A stretch of 53,344 bases of DNA. Source: a virus. How positions within the stretch are numbered: position 1 is the stretch's first letter; each line of letters starts with the position of its first letter. The stretch lies in IMG/VR virus record IMGVR_UViG_3300030329_003045, positions 1 through 53,344 of that record; one strand, given 5' to 3'. Below, in pieces: positions 24,401 to 32,541 of the stretch. The notes below the pieces were generated by a model. The model saw only the letters and a program-made list of their open reading frames with translations, was not told the origin of the DNA and searched no databases. Both the position numbers and the translations under genes were made by a program.

Positions 24401-24703
24401 AAAGGGTAGAAATAACCCTAAACCTTCACCCATGATCATTCCAGCTCTCTCAGCGCCAGACTTCTCTTCCCAAGGAGTATCAGCATAAGGATTAATAAAA
24501 TCAGAAACTCCCCAAGTAACAGCAGAAGCTGCGCCCCAAAGAGTTGAACCTAGAAAGTCTAGTAAAGACCCAGAATCTCTCTCAATAGTATCAAAACTAA
24601 AAGCCCCTTCAGGAACATAACTGCCTGCATAGGGGTTAGTGTATAAATTAGGTCTTGTACTATTTGGAGAGGCTATATTATAGAAATCTCTTGATATTGC
24701 CAT
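15410..24703 (-). CDS. Giant virion protein with DxDGD RNA polymerase
   Basis: 3097 aa, 17% of the window. Residues 2224-2228 are D-N-D-G-D in LQRDNDGDHFYMHQKLPEGI, the metal-binding DxDGD of two-barrel RNA polymerases (compare the beta-prime NADFDGD..VH). About 350 residues upstream is IPIKSIGISFVSKNAKGGVI, then Ser (K1864, K1873, K1876), like the basic GRHGNKGVIS barrel of the beta subunit; the spacing fits single-chain polymerases such as YonO and QDE-1. A segment ILRVGKVLK...GLAEINVHDL precedes the DxDGD. The N-terminus (about 50-110) is Gly/Ala-rich and hydrophobic, as in ejected proteins. By analogy with crAss-like and P23-45 phages, it would be packaged and injected to transcribe early genes. 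I do not recognise other domains. Confidence 0.7.
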   Translation of the reverse strand: MAISRDFYNIASPNSTRPNLYTNPYAGSYVPEGAFSFDTIERDSGSLLDFLGSTLWGAASAVTWGVSDFINPYADTPWEEKSGAERAGMIMGEGLGLFLPFGAFGQMARAGRAVTRLGANKFVGKAAKDVADNITRKSITKNFDAPTANRIIEKAEEIAKAKGISVDDAIKGFGDDVYAAIQKTSKNDLTVGWIKNLRSQGRALDEAKENLVGTGGSAISRAFKEHGIELTKLDATNLAGRWVDDLAAGHYVDDIAEWTARALGGAAPGRVRSGVTKYLGMATQDMAMMTAHGLISGAVKSHAYGEHFDPMETLSHSGKMALAFPLIRLLPGGGNDNLTTGFKAYFGRYKNIDYGKIQAEHGDDVVNNLLRLMVSPSGKRSVWNSNKLGTAWWTVGKGKTKEIYKGADDILARIKNGTMNVEHTKVLLNKINKQVSSEMLGKWGPKYLADLGKSLPRMAAGTLVMNPWVLDKNAWSDMDSSELGAHMMMSFMMVKGRGAWGHKNKRQYFADFKPYTEAMRILGVDADGAKMLFRFKQWKDGEGFATGEHLAGSETGQKILTAFDKGLEGGEKNPTGKHSADNPDLKLVQQFADMYDIMNITKNPDAKSLSDRILFLSEGTINKIANNIREISIGVDKGTGEIQTLGQKGTDAWFHAMIRMTGEPLNKAMNLYKRMFAELNELGFDISVSSDGKITYAETRSVGEDGVDLGMIHNINRVLDIFRNNGDASRIQPGVKAERTMEWIAKANNMDVEQLKARVSEVIEKNMSELSLTFANKGKFIMPDSNQFMKFYTGAKAVATNERLFDIITGKSKNVKDKDLTTLLDKIFMIDGKYHADINEYKRVIEEYVRDAKEGTPESKVKEEADLILHTLKPLFDLRKVHLGGQTTKSPNRKIERADLQVANDSFISLFKALPREFQADFKGKVGEAYLDRIYHNIGLDSRALKAAHYAQSKRLGVLRDGKFQIPSEEALKQYLLDEGFSQGEIQLMLKGRKSLKDVLGDTVKETDIIPVHDDGTLLTEGIDIQDYARVYKFLGNDALMDLMGKAKTALEKAYNLDGGAPAKLNSIQAKITNIIDSLDPEKEVTVKDPIKEIESIIAELDAFSKAAKRPNAEGKDRTATEKDVDEMIITLNELKSNISKQTSKWTYPIKKLLTQEQRDKFDQEGDRWGVREAILEPLQNRVADIFKREYQGLNHLNNLIVKIENLALEGKAGYGLGENDFQAVMDKLVNNWNVLFTKDVNKQKRSLSEVIEQVNERGLFGEAVELFKEINKEINKRVILNNPDHVLNEEMSLIRKSQDEGRAMHERHKTPIEVLREYGLVDKKNKIDEGFKAALLADDVKAFNDYILNHINQRTDSNGQPLSSSERVALYRQFKERHAIEILSYIENQQSVPTVKIIGYGEGKRAITLFNNDTPSVTYPGRTYFGDKKLKVIYLDDGINVEIAGKLRSGSLDQLISNPVEVQKIINNSIRESAANKEVLRKLAETYELSESEVASLLKQENIKDFFYYVRVSPKNRVLFARTKENIENLNNDFESWFVATEKRLKDANKNKELDNFRNIFGQLRDKTKPEDVGARHLVELKLMLPYIDIQGGRQGFDQFLGDWTAGDKANLQKIQMNIFKRGNLTDGGTTQPMSKRVLNWIVSTENIPGTKLARVMGHPNKKVRDAALKALKQDGHDTVVFDESTVKGDINHPLNIQGITQRQIESKISDVNAQIAKNVNKVQNKILQGVLLQNQENLQNLKSLDNSLFDGAKFASLDFMRLVMAHKGENIDNFLNKPNGAKTIIFATGDNQMLGKGFLIYHPDIAQYMPKGADIIIGSESAKSFTGKTPITNRDLKPTDVSKGLDRLHMAQDQNRMIIPIKSIGISFVSKNAKGGVISPSIFDFQSPTVMKEAMQWMKFQDKFLQIANEWGGIEQDPGGYTKWLYGINEAEGNPLNLGDQGLARLVFEYGVSPSSPIIMPAIKRLMRSQNYKDLKQAHVRGGEDNFIVPNVNSDLAVPIFAKFTEMRAGHIDRFNKNRTTIQYGETSINRNQSRRLLGKHDGVSNIVDETFIFRDHNGIDVIVRWNGNKFIYESPFYDHIKMHKGHDIETWDGATGSKKYEGDLFKKGYNMDSKSFKSRQKRIEVTLNEINKKVQKHGLNYSDVIRLMDGNTITKNGKVVKLTKRAITDAQELKLAFGMLGHAIPALGHDKVILRVGKVLKQMNGLAEINVHDLRTVLQRDNDGDHFYMHQKLPEGILKAFARQNGKKDDFRMFDVQDVIGQENYINIFGIGDGGKAGEIATDVGFHSYASKLSQAKMAIGQVVGIRNALSWLDKLGMQLDGKDLLKKFSNEDKLSLDSPEWKWLSKFYDTMQNSVDIHGGIHRIMRAQADLMDFLFFGTPKNYKDKAQQLKKRGETDDIFNKYAVDDVNVFGKDHPNFGKNNTLEKEMFFEVVRLLKKANMVQNDVYDEAGSRNPEAREIKDIYGRMSEFFLNPTRYLSKRMMNRISYYRTIGKKAEADLMLSEYVDMFYGKDYMDFVKNEATRKQIYRKIYTGEPVTLGKIRFRFENVPTIDALSDKTDNNPFFMSIGGRTIYDLNQNKAWFTTNFEGLRSLDNGKNFQKAGIFVDRIENFVEVIRAFGQDPVEILTGRTATGEYEFALNLKSFGQTDPKRYRKQMNNGILRNLLEKQHDDVINSFDYFMNEPFANPNKIQKLQHRLANLKQAMDIMDVQLARDMVIRDPKNQIIVGKKNGQIKIKNVLKAAKRDRVAIYAIKGDVDVTEINKLNKEGKEGNLNHGKTDENYISHNQLKFLGYYTKSNIRDNIRTHKGMTYIIDTRPKKMVNLSENEMRWSRALFEVTRDEVMSPSAHMDNWVQFTADARALRFKISTGYRGAIKESLTNRVLSKDIYEMQALREGIDIKNFLDKWVPQVHTNIDPVDLILRYLLQPQLVESYAIGKDNQYIPTFKTDLHLQKTILNWTLNNERIIETDYGGDAGFAKRLMKQVQLAFTGKKKPNVPEWESSQTIGIDYKNLGELANPVKSLSRYLDIFYSSTLLDMQLDKRTNTTRNRVVLEKGPDNTSVPTVKGRVINRHTKPADLRDRYHDIESGGKIC

Positions 24704-24721
24704 TTATATTTACCTATTTAA

Positions 24722-27097
24722 TTATTTTGTAAACCCATGAATAAAGGGTGGTTCATCACCTTCAAAACTTTGAATATGTAAAGTAGCATTAGGGTCATGA
24801 AAGCCACTAACACTGTTTCTCCCTATCCCTCTATAAACATTTAATTCATTAGTACCTTGATTTGCGTTTGGAATAAAATCAGTCCCATGCTCTATATTAG
24901 CATTTTCAATTATATCTAACGAATTTAATAATGCTCTAAACTTATGTGGATTATCATCACTATTTTCAATAATCTCTTTCATGTATTCAATTTGAGCAGC
25001 TTTTGCTTTACCATCAGCTATTCTATGAGCGTTTTCATAATAACCAGGAGCATCATATTTTACTTCATACCATTGTAACAATCCACCAACTCTTTGTTCA
25101 TCAATATTTTGAGAACCCTTTCCTGCTTTTATTGCATGGTTTGCATCTAATAATGCATCCATTTGAAGTTCCATCTCTTCATTATAAACGTCCCAATATT
25201 CGCTTTCGCCCGTTTTATTATAATAGCTAACACCATATGCATTTGCAGCGCTCCATCCAGGTATTTTACTATGGTCATAATGGATACCTTCAACAAGCCC
25301 CATCCAATGACTTGCATTAAAGGCTGATTCTAACTCCCTTTGGTATCGCGCAGGATCTGTATCCTTTAAGTATGAATATTGAAGAACCCAATCTCGCATA
25401 ACCGTGTCATCACTATTCAACATATAATCCTCTAAGGTTTCATAACCTCCTGGAGGAGTATTACCCCATCCTTTAACACCATAGATACCTTTATGATTCA
25501 TACTAGGAGTATCATTAAAATACATAAAATTCCCTGTATCATATATATCAGTAGCTATTTGGTAATATGGGTCATCGCCAAATTCATTTATCTGATCAGT
25601 CATTACTTCATGAGCGTCATCCCATTGCCAATAAATAGATTCTTGAGGAACAACAAAATCATCGCCATGTATTTTAATCTGATCTAAACTTTCATAAATT
25701 TTATTTACATCAATATAAACTGTTTCTCCATCATCTGTTTTATAAGATGCTACTACATCTATAGAATCTGCACCTGGAAATTTTACATTATCAGAAATAC
25801 TATCTGATGTATAAAGAGCAAAAGGACCGTCATATGGATTTATAGAACTCGCAAGAATTTTTTCAACCTTATTACTACCAGTAACTCCAAGATTAGCAAC
25901 ACCTGAATAAATATCCTGTGCTTCTTCAATAGTAATATTGTATTGATTAGCAATAAATTCCATCATTTCGTCAGCTTGAGTATAGCCTATACCTTGGTCA
26001 AATTTAGTTTTCATAACATACATAGCATCTTCTATAGTTTTATCTGAACTATTAGCATAATCTCTTATTGTATCTTTAAATGCTGCAGATTCATCAGTTA
26101 AGGAAAGTCCTTCAGCTTCAGCTTTTAGTTTAAATATCTTATCATAATTAATTTCCATAGTATTAAACAAATTATATGTAAACTGATTCTCTCTAAGCAT
26201 TTTTAATAACTGTTCACCTTGATCACCAGGAAGGCTATAAAGTTTTTTTAATGCACTCTCAGGGTCATTAACTAAGAATAAGGTTGACATTTGACTAAAT
26301 ACATTTTCTGGAATTCCATAAGCTTCTGATTTCTCTGATAAGCTTTGACCATCTGTGTCTTCATCAGTTGTAAACATTGTTTTTAATGTAGTAAAATCTG
26401 CTTTAAAGTTTACATCAAGTCTAGCTACCTGTTTATCAATAGCAGACATCTCAAGAGTTCTAAGCTCAACATCTGAACCTTCCTCTCTATAAGCTGCCTC
26501 AATACCTGCAGTTCCAATGCCAGGATATTTTTCATCCCAACCTAATCCTTCTACTTCTGCAGTCTTAGGGTCATCAGCTGTCATAGCATATTCTTTTAAT
26601 CTTTCAAATTCATCAGGATTTAAATATTGGCTTAAACCAAAGAAAGGTTGGCCTGTTATAGGGTCAATCATTGTTTTCATTTTATTTAATTGAATTTCTT
26701 GACCTTGAAGATCTCTATATAATTTATCAGCAGCCTTTCGTCTATCATCGTACACCTGTGTGCTTTGATTTATTTTATCTATATCAAATTTTTTACCTTC
26801 ATATAAGTCTGTAACGAGTGCTTGACCTGTACTAGTTAACTCTTCTGCGTTTATACCCTTATATCTTGAACTCACTTTTTCTAAACTTGTTTGATACTCT
26901 TGTTTTGCCTCTCTATTTAAAGCCCATAATATCTCTGCATGCTTCTGTGCTTCTGCAGATGCAATTCTTGCATCATCTTGTTTTGCTTGTAATTCTGCTA
27001 TTCTGAATTGAACATCTGTAGCATGTGCTTGGGAAAGCCCTTCTGATATAATTGATAATGCACCTAATGCTATTTGAACATCGTCTGATTTAGCCAC
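24722..27097 (-). CDS. Ejection-type virion protein (791 aa)
   Basis: Directly upstream of the giant gene (18-base gap) and overlapping the 266-aa gene by 8 bases. The first 150 residues are long Ala/Gln/Glu-rich helices (RIAELQAKQDDARIASAEAQ), typical of coiled coil; the middle and end are acidic and mixed. No catalytic motif seen; no lysozyme signature found. Inferred from position to be an internal or ejected protein. Confidence in a virion role is moderate. Confidence 0.6.
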   Translation of the reverse strand: MAKSDDVQIALGALSIISEGLSQAHATDVQFRIAELQAKQDDARIASAEAQKHAEILWALNREAKQEYQTSLEKVSSRYKGINAEELTSTGQALVTDLYEGKKFDIDKINQSTQVYDDRRKAADKLYRDLQGQEIQLNKMKTMIDPITGQPFFGLSQYLNPDEFERLKEYAMTADDPKTAEVEGLGWDEKYPGIGTAGIEAAYREEGSDVELRTLEMSAIDKQVARLDVNFKADFTTLKTMFTTDEDTDGQSLSEKSEAYGIPENVFSQMSTLFLVNDPESALKKLYSLPGDQGEQLLKMLRENQFTYNLFNTMEINYDKIFKLKAEAEGLSLTDESAAFKDTIRDYANSSDKTIEDAMYVMKTKFDQGIGYTQADEMMEFIANQYNITIEEAQDIYSGVANLGVTGSNKVEKILASSINPYDGPFALYTSDSISDNVKFPGADSIDVVASYKTDDGETVYIDVNKIYESLDQIKIHGDDFVVPQESIYWQWDDAHEVMTDQINEFGDDPYYQIATDIYDTGNFMYFNDTPSMNHKGIYGVKGWGNTPPGGYETLEDYMLNSDDTVMRDWVLQYSYLKDTDPARYQRELESAFNASHWMGLVEGIHYDHSKIPGWSAANAYGVSYYNKTGESEYWDVYNEEMELQMDALLDANHAIKAGKGSQNIDEQRVGGLLQWYEVKYDAPGYYENAHRIADGKAKAAQIEYMKEIIENSDDNPHKFRALLNSLDIIENANIEHGTDFIPNANQGTNELNVYRGIGRNSVSGFHDPNATLHIQSFEGDEPPFIHGFTK

Positions 27098-27890
27098 CTG
27101 TTCCTCCTATAGAAAGATCTAACTCATTGTATAATTCTTGTGGACGTTCATAAGGTTCGCCTGCTGCTGTCCCATATGTAGAAAGAAGATCATTTACTTG
27201 GTTTCTTAAACTCATTGCAAGGTCTGCTTTATCCTTATTTAATTGAGTTGTTTTAGCCATAGCATCTTGTATTAATTGATTCTGTTGTAAAGATTGAACT
27301 CTTCCAGATGCGCCAGAAGTGGCCATACCCACCTGTTTTTGTAAATTCTGTGAAGTTTGCTGAAAGTTCATTTGAGAGCCTAAAGTTTGATTTATATTTA
27401 AATCTCTTGTTTTATCAAAATATCCGCCTGGAGAAAAAGCTGCTTGAGCAGTTTCTGTAATTCCTTCCATACCTAATTCTAAAGCCTCTGAAGCACGATT
27501 TATATTAGCATACTCTGTTCCTTTACCAAATAGAGATCCAACAATTCCATGTTTACCAAAATGGGTATCCCAAAATCTCGCAGGATCTATTTCTGGGCCT
27601 CCAGCCCATTCCGAAATATCCGATAATATATCTATAGGCCCAGGTGCATTACCTGCAAGAGTATCTTCTAACCATGATGAAAATAAACTATATTCTCTCA
27701 TTCCTGTATTAGGATTAATTGTTCCTGAACCAATGTTTTGAACAACATTTTCACCTTTTGTACCATAGTTATCTATTAAATATGCTTCAAAAACATTAAC
27801 ATGAGAAGGTTCGCCTTTAACTGTCCTAACAGCAGTATCTTCGTATCTACCTTTACTACTTATATTCTCTGTATTATAAAAATTATTCAT
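27090..27890 (-). CDS. Ejection-type virion protein (266 aa)
   Basis: Residues 140-235 are Gln/Ala/Ser-rich helices (QNLQKQVGMATSGASGRVQS, QQNQLIQDAMAKTTQLNKDK), resembling the small internal core proteins of podoviruses (size class of T7 gp14). Start overlaps the stop of the 223-aa gene (TAATG type). No enzymatic motif. Likely a membrane-interacting ejection protein by position and composition. Confidence 0.55.
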   Translation of the reverse strand: MNNFYNTENISSKGRYEDTAVRTVKGEPSHVNVFEAYLIDNYGTKGENVVQNIGSGTINPNTGMREYSLFSSWLEDTLAGNAPGPIDILSDISEWAGGPEIDPARFWDTHFGKHGIVGSLFGKGTEYANINRASEALELGMEGITETAQAAFSPGGYFDKTRDLNINQTLGSQMNFQQTSQNLQKQVGMATSGASGRVQSLQQNQLIQDAMAKTTQLNKDKADLAMSLRNQVNDLLSTYGTAAGEPYERPQELYNELDLSIGGTGG

Positions 27891-28561
27891 TATCTAAAAA
27901 GATTCTTCCCTAAACCAATCCCAGCTGACCATAAAGCCCAGGCTGGATTTAAAAGTGAACCAATACCTAAAGCTGTTTGAGCCATAGTAGCTGCTTTATA
28001 TGCATCTGATTTTTTAGCGAAGCTTTTTTTATCTCCCAACATTTCGTAGCCTCCTGAAATACCTGAAAGTGCTCCTGATAATGGAGAACTTAAACCTTCT
28101 TTTACTCCACCCAATAAATCTTTCATTTTTGCACCCATTCCAACAGCTGGGTCTGGAGTTGTATATGATTTATATTTTGTTAATAATTCCATTTCAGGCT
28201 GAGTAATCGTTCCAGCTTTCTGTAATTCTTCTAATCTCGTTACTTCACTAAGCATCCCTTGAGTAGGTTCAACCATATCTCTACTTTTAGCAAAAAATTT
28301 CCCAGGATCATGCCAAGGTTTATCTATATGCTCAGCACTAGTTTGAAAAACCTTCTCACCATCAGCACCAAATTCTAAGTCTTTTAATTCTTTAGCACCT
28401 ATTTGCTGTTCAGATTTATAACTTTTTATACCTGTAGGAACAAGCTGAGCTGCATATCCTATAGTTTCAGATCTTTGTTGAGCTCTTTCTTGTCTTTCCC
28501 TTGCTATCTCTTCCATTATACGCTTGGCATCTGAATAGCCGTACATTTTATCAATATCCAT
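27890..28561 (-). CDS. Ejection-type virion protein (223 aa)
   Basis: Charged N-terminal helix (RIMEEIARERQERAQQRSET), a Gly/Ser-rich centre and a C-terminal hydrophobic run (AQTALGIGSLLNPAWALWSA) that could insert in a membrane. First of the 5-gene block 223-266-791-3097-909 following the tail genes, all overlapping or nearly so, as expected for proteins assembled together in the virion. No family recognised. Confidence 0.55.
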   Translation of the reverse strand: MDIDKMYGYSDAKRIMEEIARERQERAQQRSETIGYAAQLVPTGIKSYKSEQQIGAKELKDLEFGADGEKVFQTSAEHIDKPWHDPGKFFAKSRDMVEPTQGMLSEVTRLEELQKAGTITQPEMELLTKYKSYTTPDPAVGMGAKMKDLLGGVKEGLSSPLSGALSGISGGYEMLGDKKSFAKKSDAYKAATMAQTALGIGSLLNPAWALWSAGIGLGKNLFR

Positions 28562-28563
28562 AC

Positions 28564-28602
28564 CTAAAAACCCCTATAATTTGCCAATTTAATATAACTC
28601 AT
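28564..28602 (-). CDS. Possible 12-residue leader peptide
   Basis: ATG preceded by GGAGTAAA, then 12 sense codons (MSYIKLANYRGF) and TAG, ending 2 bases before the ATG of the 223-aa gene. It occupies most of the only sizeable gap (65 bases) in this block. It could serve translational coupling; equally it may be chance. Confidence 0.2.
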   Translation of the reverse strand: MSYIKLANYRGF

Positions 28603-28626
28603 TTTACTCCATTATTCCAATACTTT

Positions 28627-29703
28627 TTATCTCGTTATAAATTTTAATGTTAAACTTCCTGTAAATGTCCTTGTCGCAGTAGCATCATTATGAAAAATAG
28701 TTGGCATAACAATATCTCCAGCAGCTAAATCAACACTAAAATCTTCTTTACTAAATTTATATGGGACTCTCGAAGTTGAAACACTCACAGTTACTGCTCC
28801 AGCGTCTGCAAGAGTAGTGTCTCCTGTTCCTTCAGTTATTGAACCGTGCCATATTTTTACAGTCGGATTATTTGTCCCATTTTGATTTGCTATTACTCCA
28901 TGCATAGCAACTAATTTACAATCTTCAGGAACTACAAAATTTCCTGTAACACTTCTATAATTAAGTCCTGCAGGGGTTGCATCAGAGCTATCCCATTTCC
29001 TAGCTGAATCTGTATATCCATCATTATCAAGATAATAATACAGTCCATTTGTACCTGATAAGATATGAAAAGGGAAATATTGCCAAACAACTGCTCCTGA
29101 CGTTATTTCTGAACAACTTAATGTACTAGCTGCAACTAATGCGCCTGTATCATCAACAGTAAATTTAGAAGTTGTATCAGCAGAAACTCCAGAATCATCA
29201 TCAGTATGAGCATATATAAAGTAACTACCACCATTCCAAGAAGCATCATCAACTTGCTTTAATTGTAATTCATTTAATACAAAATACTTGTTTTCTACTG
29301 GATCTGTATAAGCAGAATCTTGTTGAGCAGTAAGTCTTAATACGCTAACATTTTCAGCCTTATCTGAGTATTCTTTTGGACTTATCCAAATAGTATCCTT
29401 TCCTCGAGCTGGCTGTAATGTAACATTTTTTCCTAAAGGATCGGCTACAAGAGCATCGCCAATTGAAGGGCCACCTAGAGTAGAGCCTTCTTCAGATTCT
29501 GAATTAGCAGATTCTCCTGAGGAAACCGCATATAACTTATTATTATGTAGTATATATTGAATTACCTTGCCTAGAACTTTTCTAAAAACAGGAACACCTT
29601 CTCTAAGATCAGAAATTAAAGGAACACCTTCTTTTACTGAAAATCTCTCTTGTTTTGTATGACCTAAAACTCTTACTTTTCTATCTACTCTAGTATTCGC
29701 CAT
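28627..29703 (-). CDS. Tail or fibre-type virion protein (358 aa)
   Basis: The N-terminus (residues 10-60: VRVLGHTKQERFSVKEGVP, LREGVPVFRKVLGKVIQYIL) resembles the anchor region of short tail fibres found in marine podoviruses ('gvP...dLr.Gvpvfr'). Residues about 60-358 are beta-rich and Thr/Ser/Asp/Gly-rich, ending with a strand series (TRTFTGSLTLKFITR) like a trimeric receptor-binding head. Overlaps the stop of the nozzle gene. Probably a host-recognition protein; substrate unknown. Confidence 0.55.
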   Translation of the reverse strand: MANTRVDRKVRVLGHTKQERFSVKEGVPLISDLREGVPVFRKVLGKVIQYILHNNKLYAVSSGESANSESEEGSTLGGPSIGDALVADPLGKNVTLQPARGKDTIWISPKEYSDKAENVSVLRLTAQQDSAYTDPVENKYFVLNELQLKQVDDASWNGGSYFIYAHTDDDSGVSADTTSKFTVDDTGALVAASTLSCSEITSGAVVWQYFPFHILSGTNGLYYYLDNDGYTDSARKWDSSDATPAGLNYRSVTGNFVVPEDCKLVAMHGVIANQNGTNNPTVKIWHGSITEGTGDTTLADAGAVTVSVSTSRVPYKFSKEDFSVDLAAGDIVMPTIFHNDATATRTFTGSLTLKFITR

Positions 29704-32462
29704 TATTTTATACTCTTCGCTCTAAATACTACATTTATATCGTATAATTCAAAATTATAATCAGTAGCTAATCCATCTATCTGAAACCAAATTCTCTTTA
29801 CCTTTTTTGCTGTATTATTATAAACTTTAAAACCTTCAGTATTGTCAGTAGTTAAAGAATCAGATAAAGGAGTAGCATCTACATTACCAGAAGAATCAGC
29901 AAATCTATGTAATTCTCCAGAATCTCCTGATATATCGCTATACATAACAATTGAAACTAAACTACCCTGTCCTTTATAATGAAAATAAACTTTATGAATC
30001 TTTTTATCAACTCCAGGCATACCAAAATCATAAGCTTTTGTAGTTATAGAGAAATTTCTATCAACTATTGTTTGATTATTTTTATCTTTAAAAAGTACAA
30101 GTTCTCCTTGTCCTACACCATATTGATGCGTTTTAGAAAGAGCTACAAGTAAATCTCCATTTTTATCATTAATAAAATTACTTAAATAACGACCAGCAGT
30201 ATTAAACTCATCAGCAATACTTGGTGTTATTTGTAAACCAGTTTGCCCTTGATCACTTTTAGCCCAAGACTGAGTTAAAAGATTACACATATAAAAAACT
30301 TTAGTATCCTCTTTTGTTAAACAATCAGCATTAGCTATAATTAATCTTCTATCTTTTGGAATATATCCAATAACAGGAGAAACATCTATATCTGAATTAT
30401 CATAACTATCACTATCACCATCCTTACCAAATCTAATAAAATCTTTCCATTCTTTTGCATCTATTAATCTAACATTTTGTCTTTCTAATAAATTTGTAAT
30501 TTGTGTTCCATCAAACAAATAACACCCATCCTCATTAACCCAAGCAACACCATAATCTGTTTTACATACTGCTCCTGGCCCTCTTATACCTTTATAAGGA
30601 AAAGATTCTTCTAAAATATCCAATTCTCCAGATATATTTATAATATCTAATCTATCACTTTTAAATTGAAGTAATCTATCAGCATATTCTTCAAGTCTAA
30701 CTATTTCTGAACCATCTAATCTTGTTGTTTCAAGTCTATTAGAAAAAGGAAAAGTATCAAATTGATTTGTATTTGACTGTAAAATTAAATCCTCATAATT
30801 AACACCATCATAAGTAATATTACCAATATATACTCTTCTATTTGCTATAACTGAAGTTTGGAATCTAACATCAGTAATTATATCTGATCTAAAGTGTCCT
30901 GTTTCAGCTTCCCAAGAAGAAATTAAAGGAGGGTCTTTGAATTCAAACATTTTAGATTTTAATCCACGTCTTTCAGGACTCAAATAATTAACGCGTACTA
31001 ACCTATCAAAAGTCGTATCATTAGCAGATTGAAATCCCTTCTCTAAATTAAATTCACATAAAAACATATAATTTTTAGAAGAAGCTCCTGACCATGAAGC
31101 TGTACCAGCTTTTTGCCAATATAACTTAATACCAACTATTCTTCTGTCACTTAAAAAATCTGAATCATTTACAGCAATTTCAATTACCATATTAGCATTT
31201 TCATGTTCTCCATATACAGACCCTAATGAAGATAAGGCACTTTCACCACCACCTAGATATACATAAGAAACATAATAATTATATTTCCATTCCTCTTGAT
31301 TGCTCGGAATTTGTGACCATGTTCCTGTTCCGTCAAAACCAAAAGTATCAATACCATAAGAAATAGCAACTACAAATTCACCTTTTTGAGCAGGGAGATA
31401 CACCGATGCTCCTTGTGAAGCAAATAAGACAGCGCTAAGGCTGACTTTATATTGATTACTATCATTTAATGGTATACCTATTTCTGGTGGTGATAAAAAA
31501 GCATCGCCTTGCCACCATCCGTTAACCTCCAAAGCATGAGCTCTATAATCTGAAGTCTCTCCATCATCATTTATATTATCCTCATGAACTATACTAGTTT
31601 TTAAATAACCTAAAAATTGATTACTTTTTTCATCATTCGCTGAAAAATTAGCAGATTCTCCATCAGACCATCTTAATGCACCATCAACATAATAGAAAGA
31701 AGTTTTTGGTCTAGTGTTTAATCTTGTTCCTAATGGATAACCATACTCTAAAGGCCCCCAAATTTTCCCACCTTCTTTTTGATGGCTATACAATTGAACA
31801 CCTGATCTGATAAATGGATGAAAAGAACTCTTTGCAAAATACTCAACTTCTTCATTTTTAGCTGAAAAAGAAACACGATTTCCTGTCCAAAGTACATTCA
31901 CTTCTCCATTACCACCTACACTTCCGTCTAATGAAACTTCATAATCTTCAGATGTAATCTCCATGTTTATAAGTGTCCCTAAAGATTGTGAGCTAGAAAG
32001 TATTTTACTTCCAAATATACGCCCTTCATTAAATTGTCCTGTTAAATAAGGATGGTCTCTCACAAAAATTTCACAATCTTTAAAAGCATTTGCTGGTATT
32101 ATTATATCTTGAGGGTTTTCAAAACGTACAGTTACCATTGCTATCGGGTTTGTATCCGATACTGGAATAATAGCCTCAACCTCCCCATGCTGAAATTCAT
32201 AGTGAATATGTCCATTTACTTTATCTGATTTAAACTGAAAAAGTCCAGTACCAGGATAACAATCAAAATCCTTTATTCCCTCACCAGAAATAGGATTTTC
32301 ATAAGTTTGCTCTTCAAACTGACCAATAAGATTTATTCGCCCCTTATCAAATGTTTCAACACCATCAGATAATGCGAGTTCTACATCTTCAATTGCTTGC
32401 TTATCAGTAGCAGTATTAAGACCACCTACAAAAGAATCTATTTTAAATATTTGTTTTGGCAT
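29703..32462 (-). CDS. Tail nozzle / stabilisation-type protein (919 aa)
   Basis: Begins FKIDSFVGGLNTATDK, the 'F.GG.nt..d' opening common to podoviral nozzle proteins (P22 gp10, T7 gp12-like). Later phrases RLLQFKSDRLDIINI and YGVAWVNEDGCYLFDGTQIT are beta-propeller-like and typical of this group, in which the protein closes the tail tip and blocks DNA release until adsorption. Length 919 aa is near T7-type gp12 (about 800). Located between connector/accessory genes and the ejection block. Family call is from pattern memory. Confidence 0.65.
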   Translation of the reverse strand: MPKQIFKIDSFVGGLNTATDKQAIEDVELALSDGVETFDKGRINLIGQFEEQTYENPISGEGIKDFDCYPGTGLFQFKSDKVNGHIHYEFQHGEVEAIIPVSDTNPIAMVTVRFENPQDIIIPANAFKDCEIFVRDHPYLTGQFNEGRIFGSKILSSSQSLGTLINMEITSEDYEVSLDGSVGGNGEVNVLWTGNRVSFSAKNEEVEYFAKSSFHPFIRSGVQLYSHQKEGGKIWGPLEYGYPLGTRLNTRPKTSFYYVDGALRWSDGESANFSANDEKSNQFLGYLKTSIVHEDNINDDGETSDYRAHALEVNGWWQGDAFLSPPEIGIPLNDSNQYKVSLSAVLFASQGASVYLPAQKGEFVVAISYGIDTFGFDGTGTWSQIPSNQEEWKYNYYVSYVYLGGGESALSSLGSVYGEHENANMVIEIAVNDSDFLSDRRIVGIKLYWQKAGTASWSGASSKNYMFLCEFNLEKGFQSANDTTFDRLVRVNYLSPERRGLKSKMFEFKDPPLISSWEAETGHFRSDIITDVRFQTSVIANRRVYIGNITYDGVNYEDLILQSNTNQFDTFPFSNRLETTRLDGSEIVRLEEYADRLLQFKSDRLDIINISGELDILEESFPYKGIRGPGAVCKTDYGVAWVNEDGCYLFDGTQITNLLERQNVRLIDAKEWKDFIRFGKDGDSDSYDNSDIDVSPVIGYIPKDRRLIIANADCLTKEDTKVFYMCNLLTQSWAKSDQGQTGLQITPSIADEFNTAGRYLSNFINDKNGDLLVALSKTHQYGVGQGELVLFKDKNNQTIVDRNFSITTKAYDFGMPGVDKKIHKVYFHYKGQGSLVSIVMYSDISGDSGELHRFADSSGNVDATPLSDSLTTDNTEGFKVYNNTAKKVKRIWFQIDGLATDYNFELYDINVVFRAKSIK

Positions 32463-32468
32463 AGCAAT

Positions 32469-32537
32469 TTAGTTGAGAGAGGATCGTCATGATAAACCAG
32501 TATAACAACGCAAGAGGAATACACCTCCCTCAACTAA
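32469..32537 (-). ncRNA. Intergenic stem-closed RNA in late unit
   Basis: TTAGTTGAG (32469-32477) pairs with CTCAACTAA (32529-32537), 9 perfect pairs, plus a nested AGG/CCT; loop about 50 bases with little internal pairing. It fills the whole gap between the 61-aa gene stop and the nozzle start. No U-run follows on the minus strand, so a processing or stability element is more likely than a terminator. Confidence 0.5.
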
Positions 32538-32541
32538 TCTC

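Noticed and set aside
15410-24703. Several plus-strand ORFs inside the giant gene and other late genes
   Set aside because: They are antisense shadows with skewed Phe/Leu/Ser/Ile composition, no ribosome binding sites, and lie within a clearly coding frame of the other strand.
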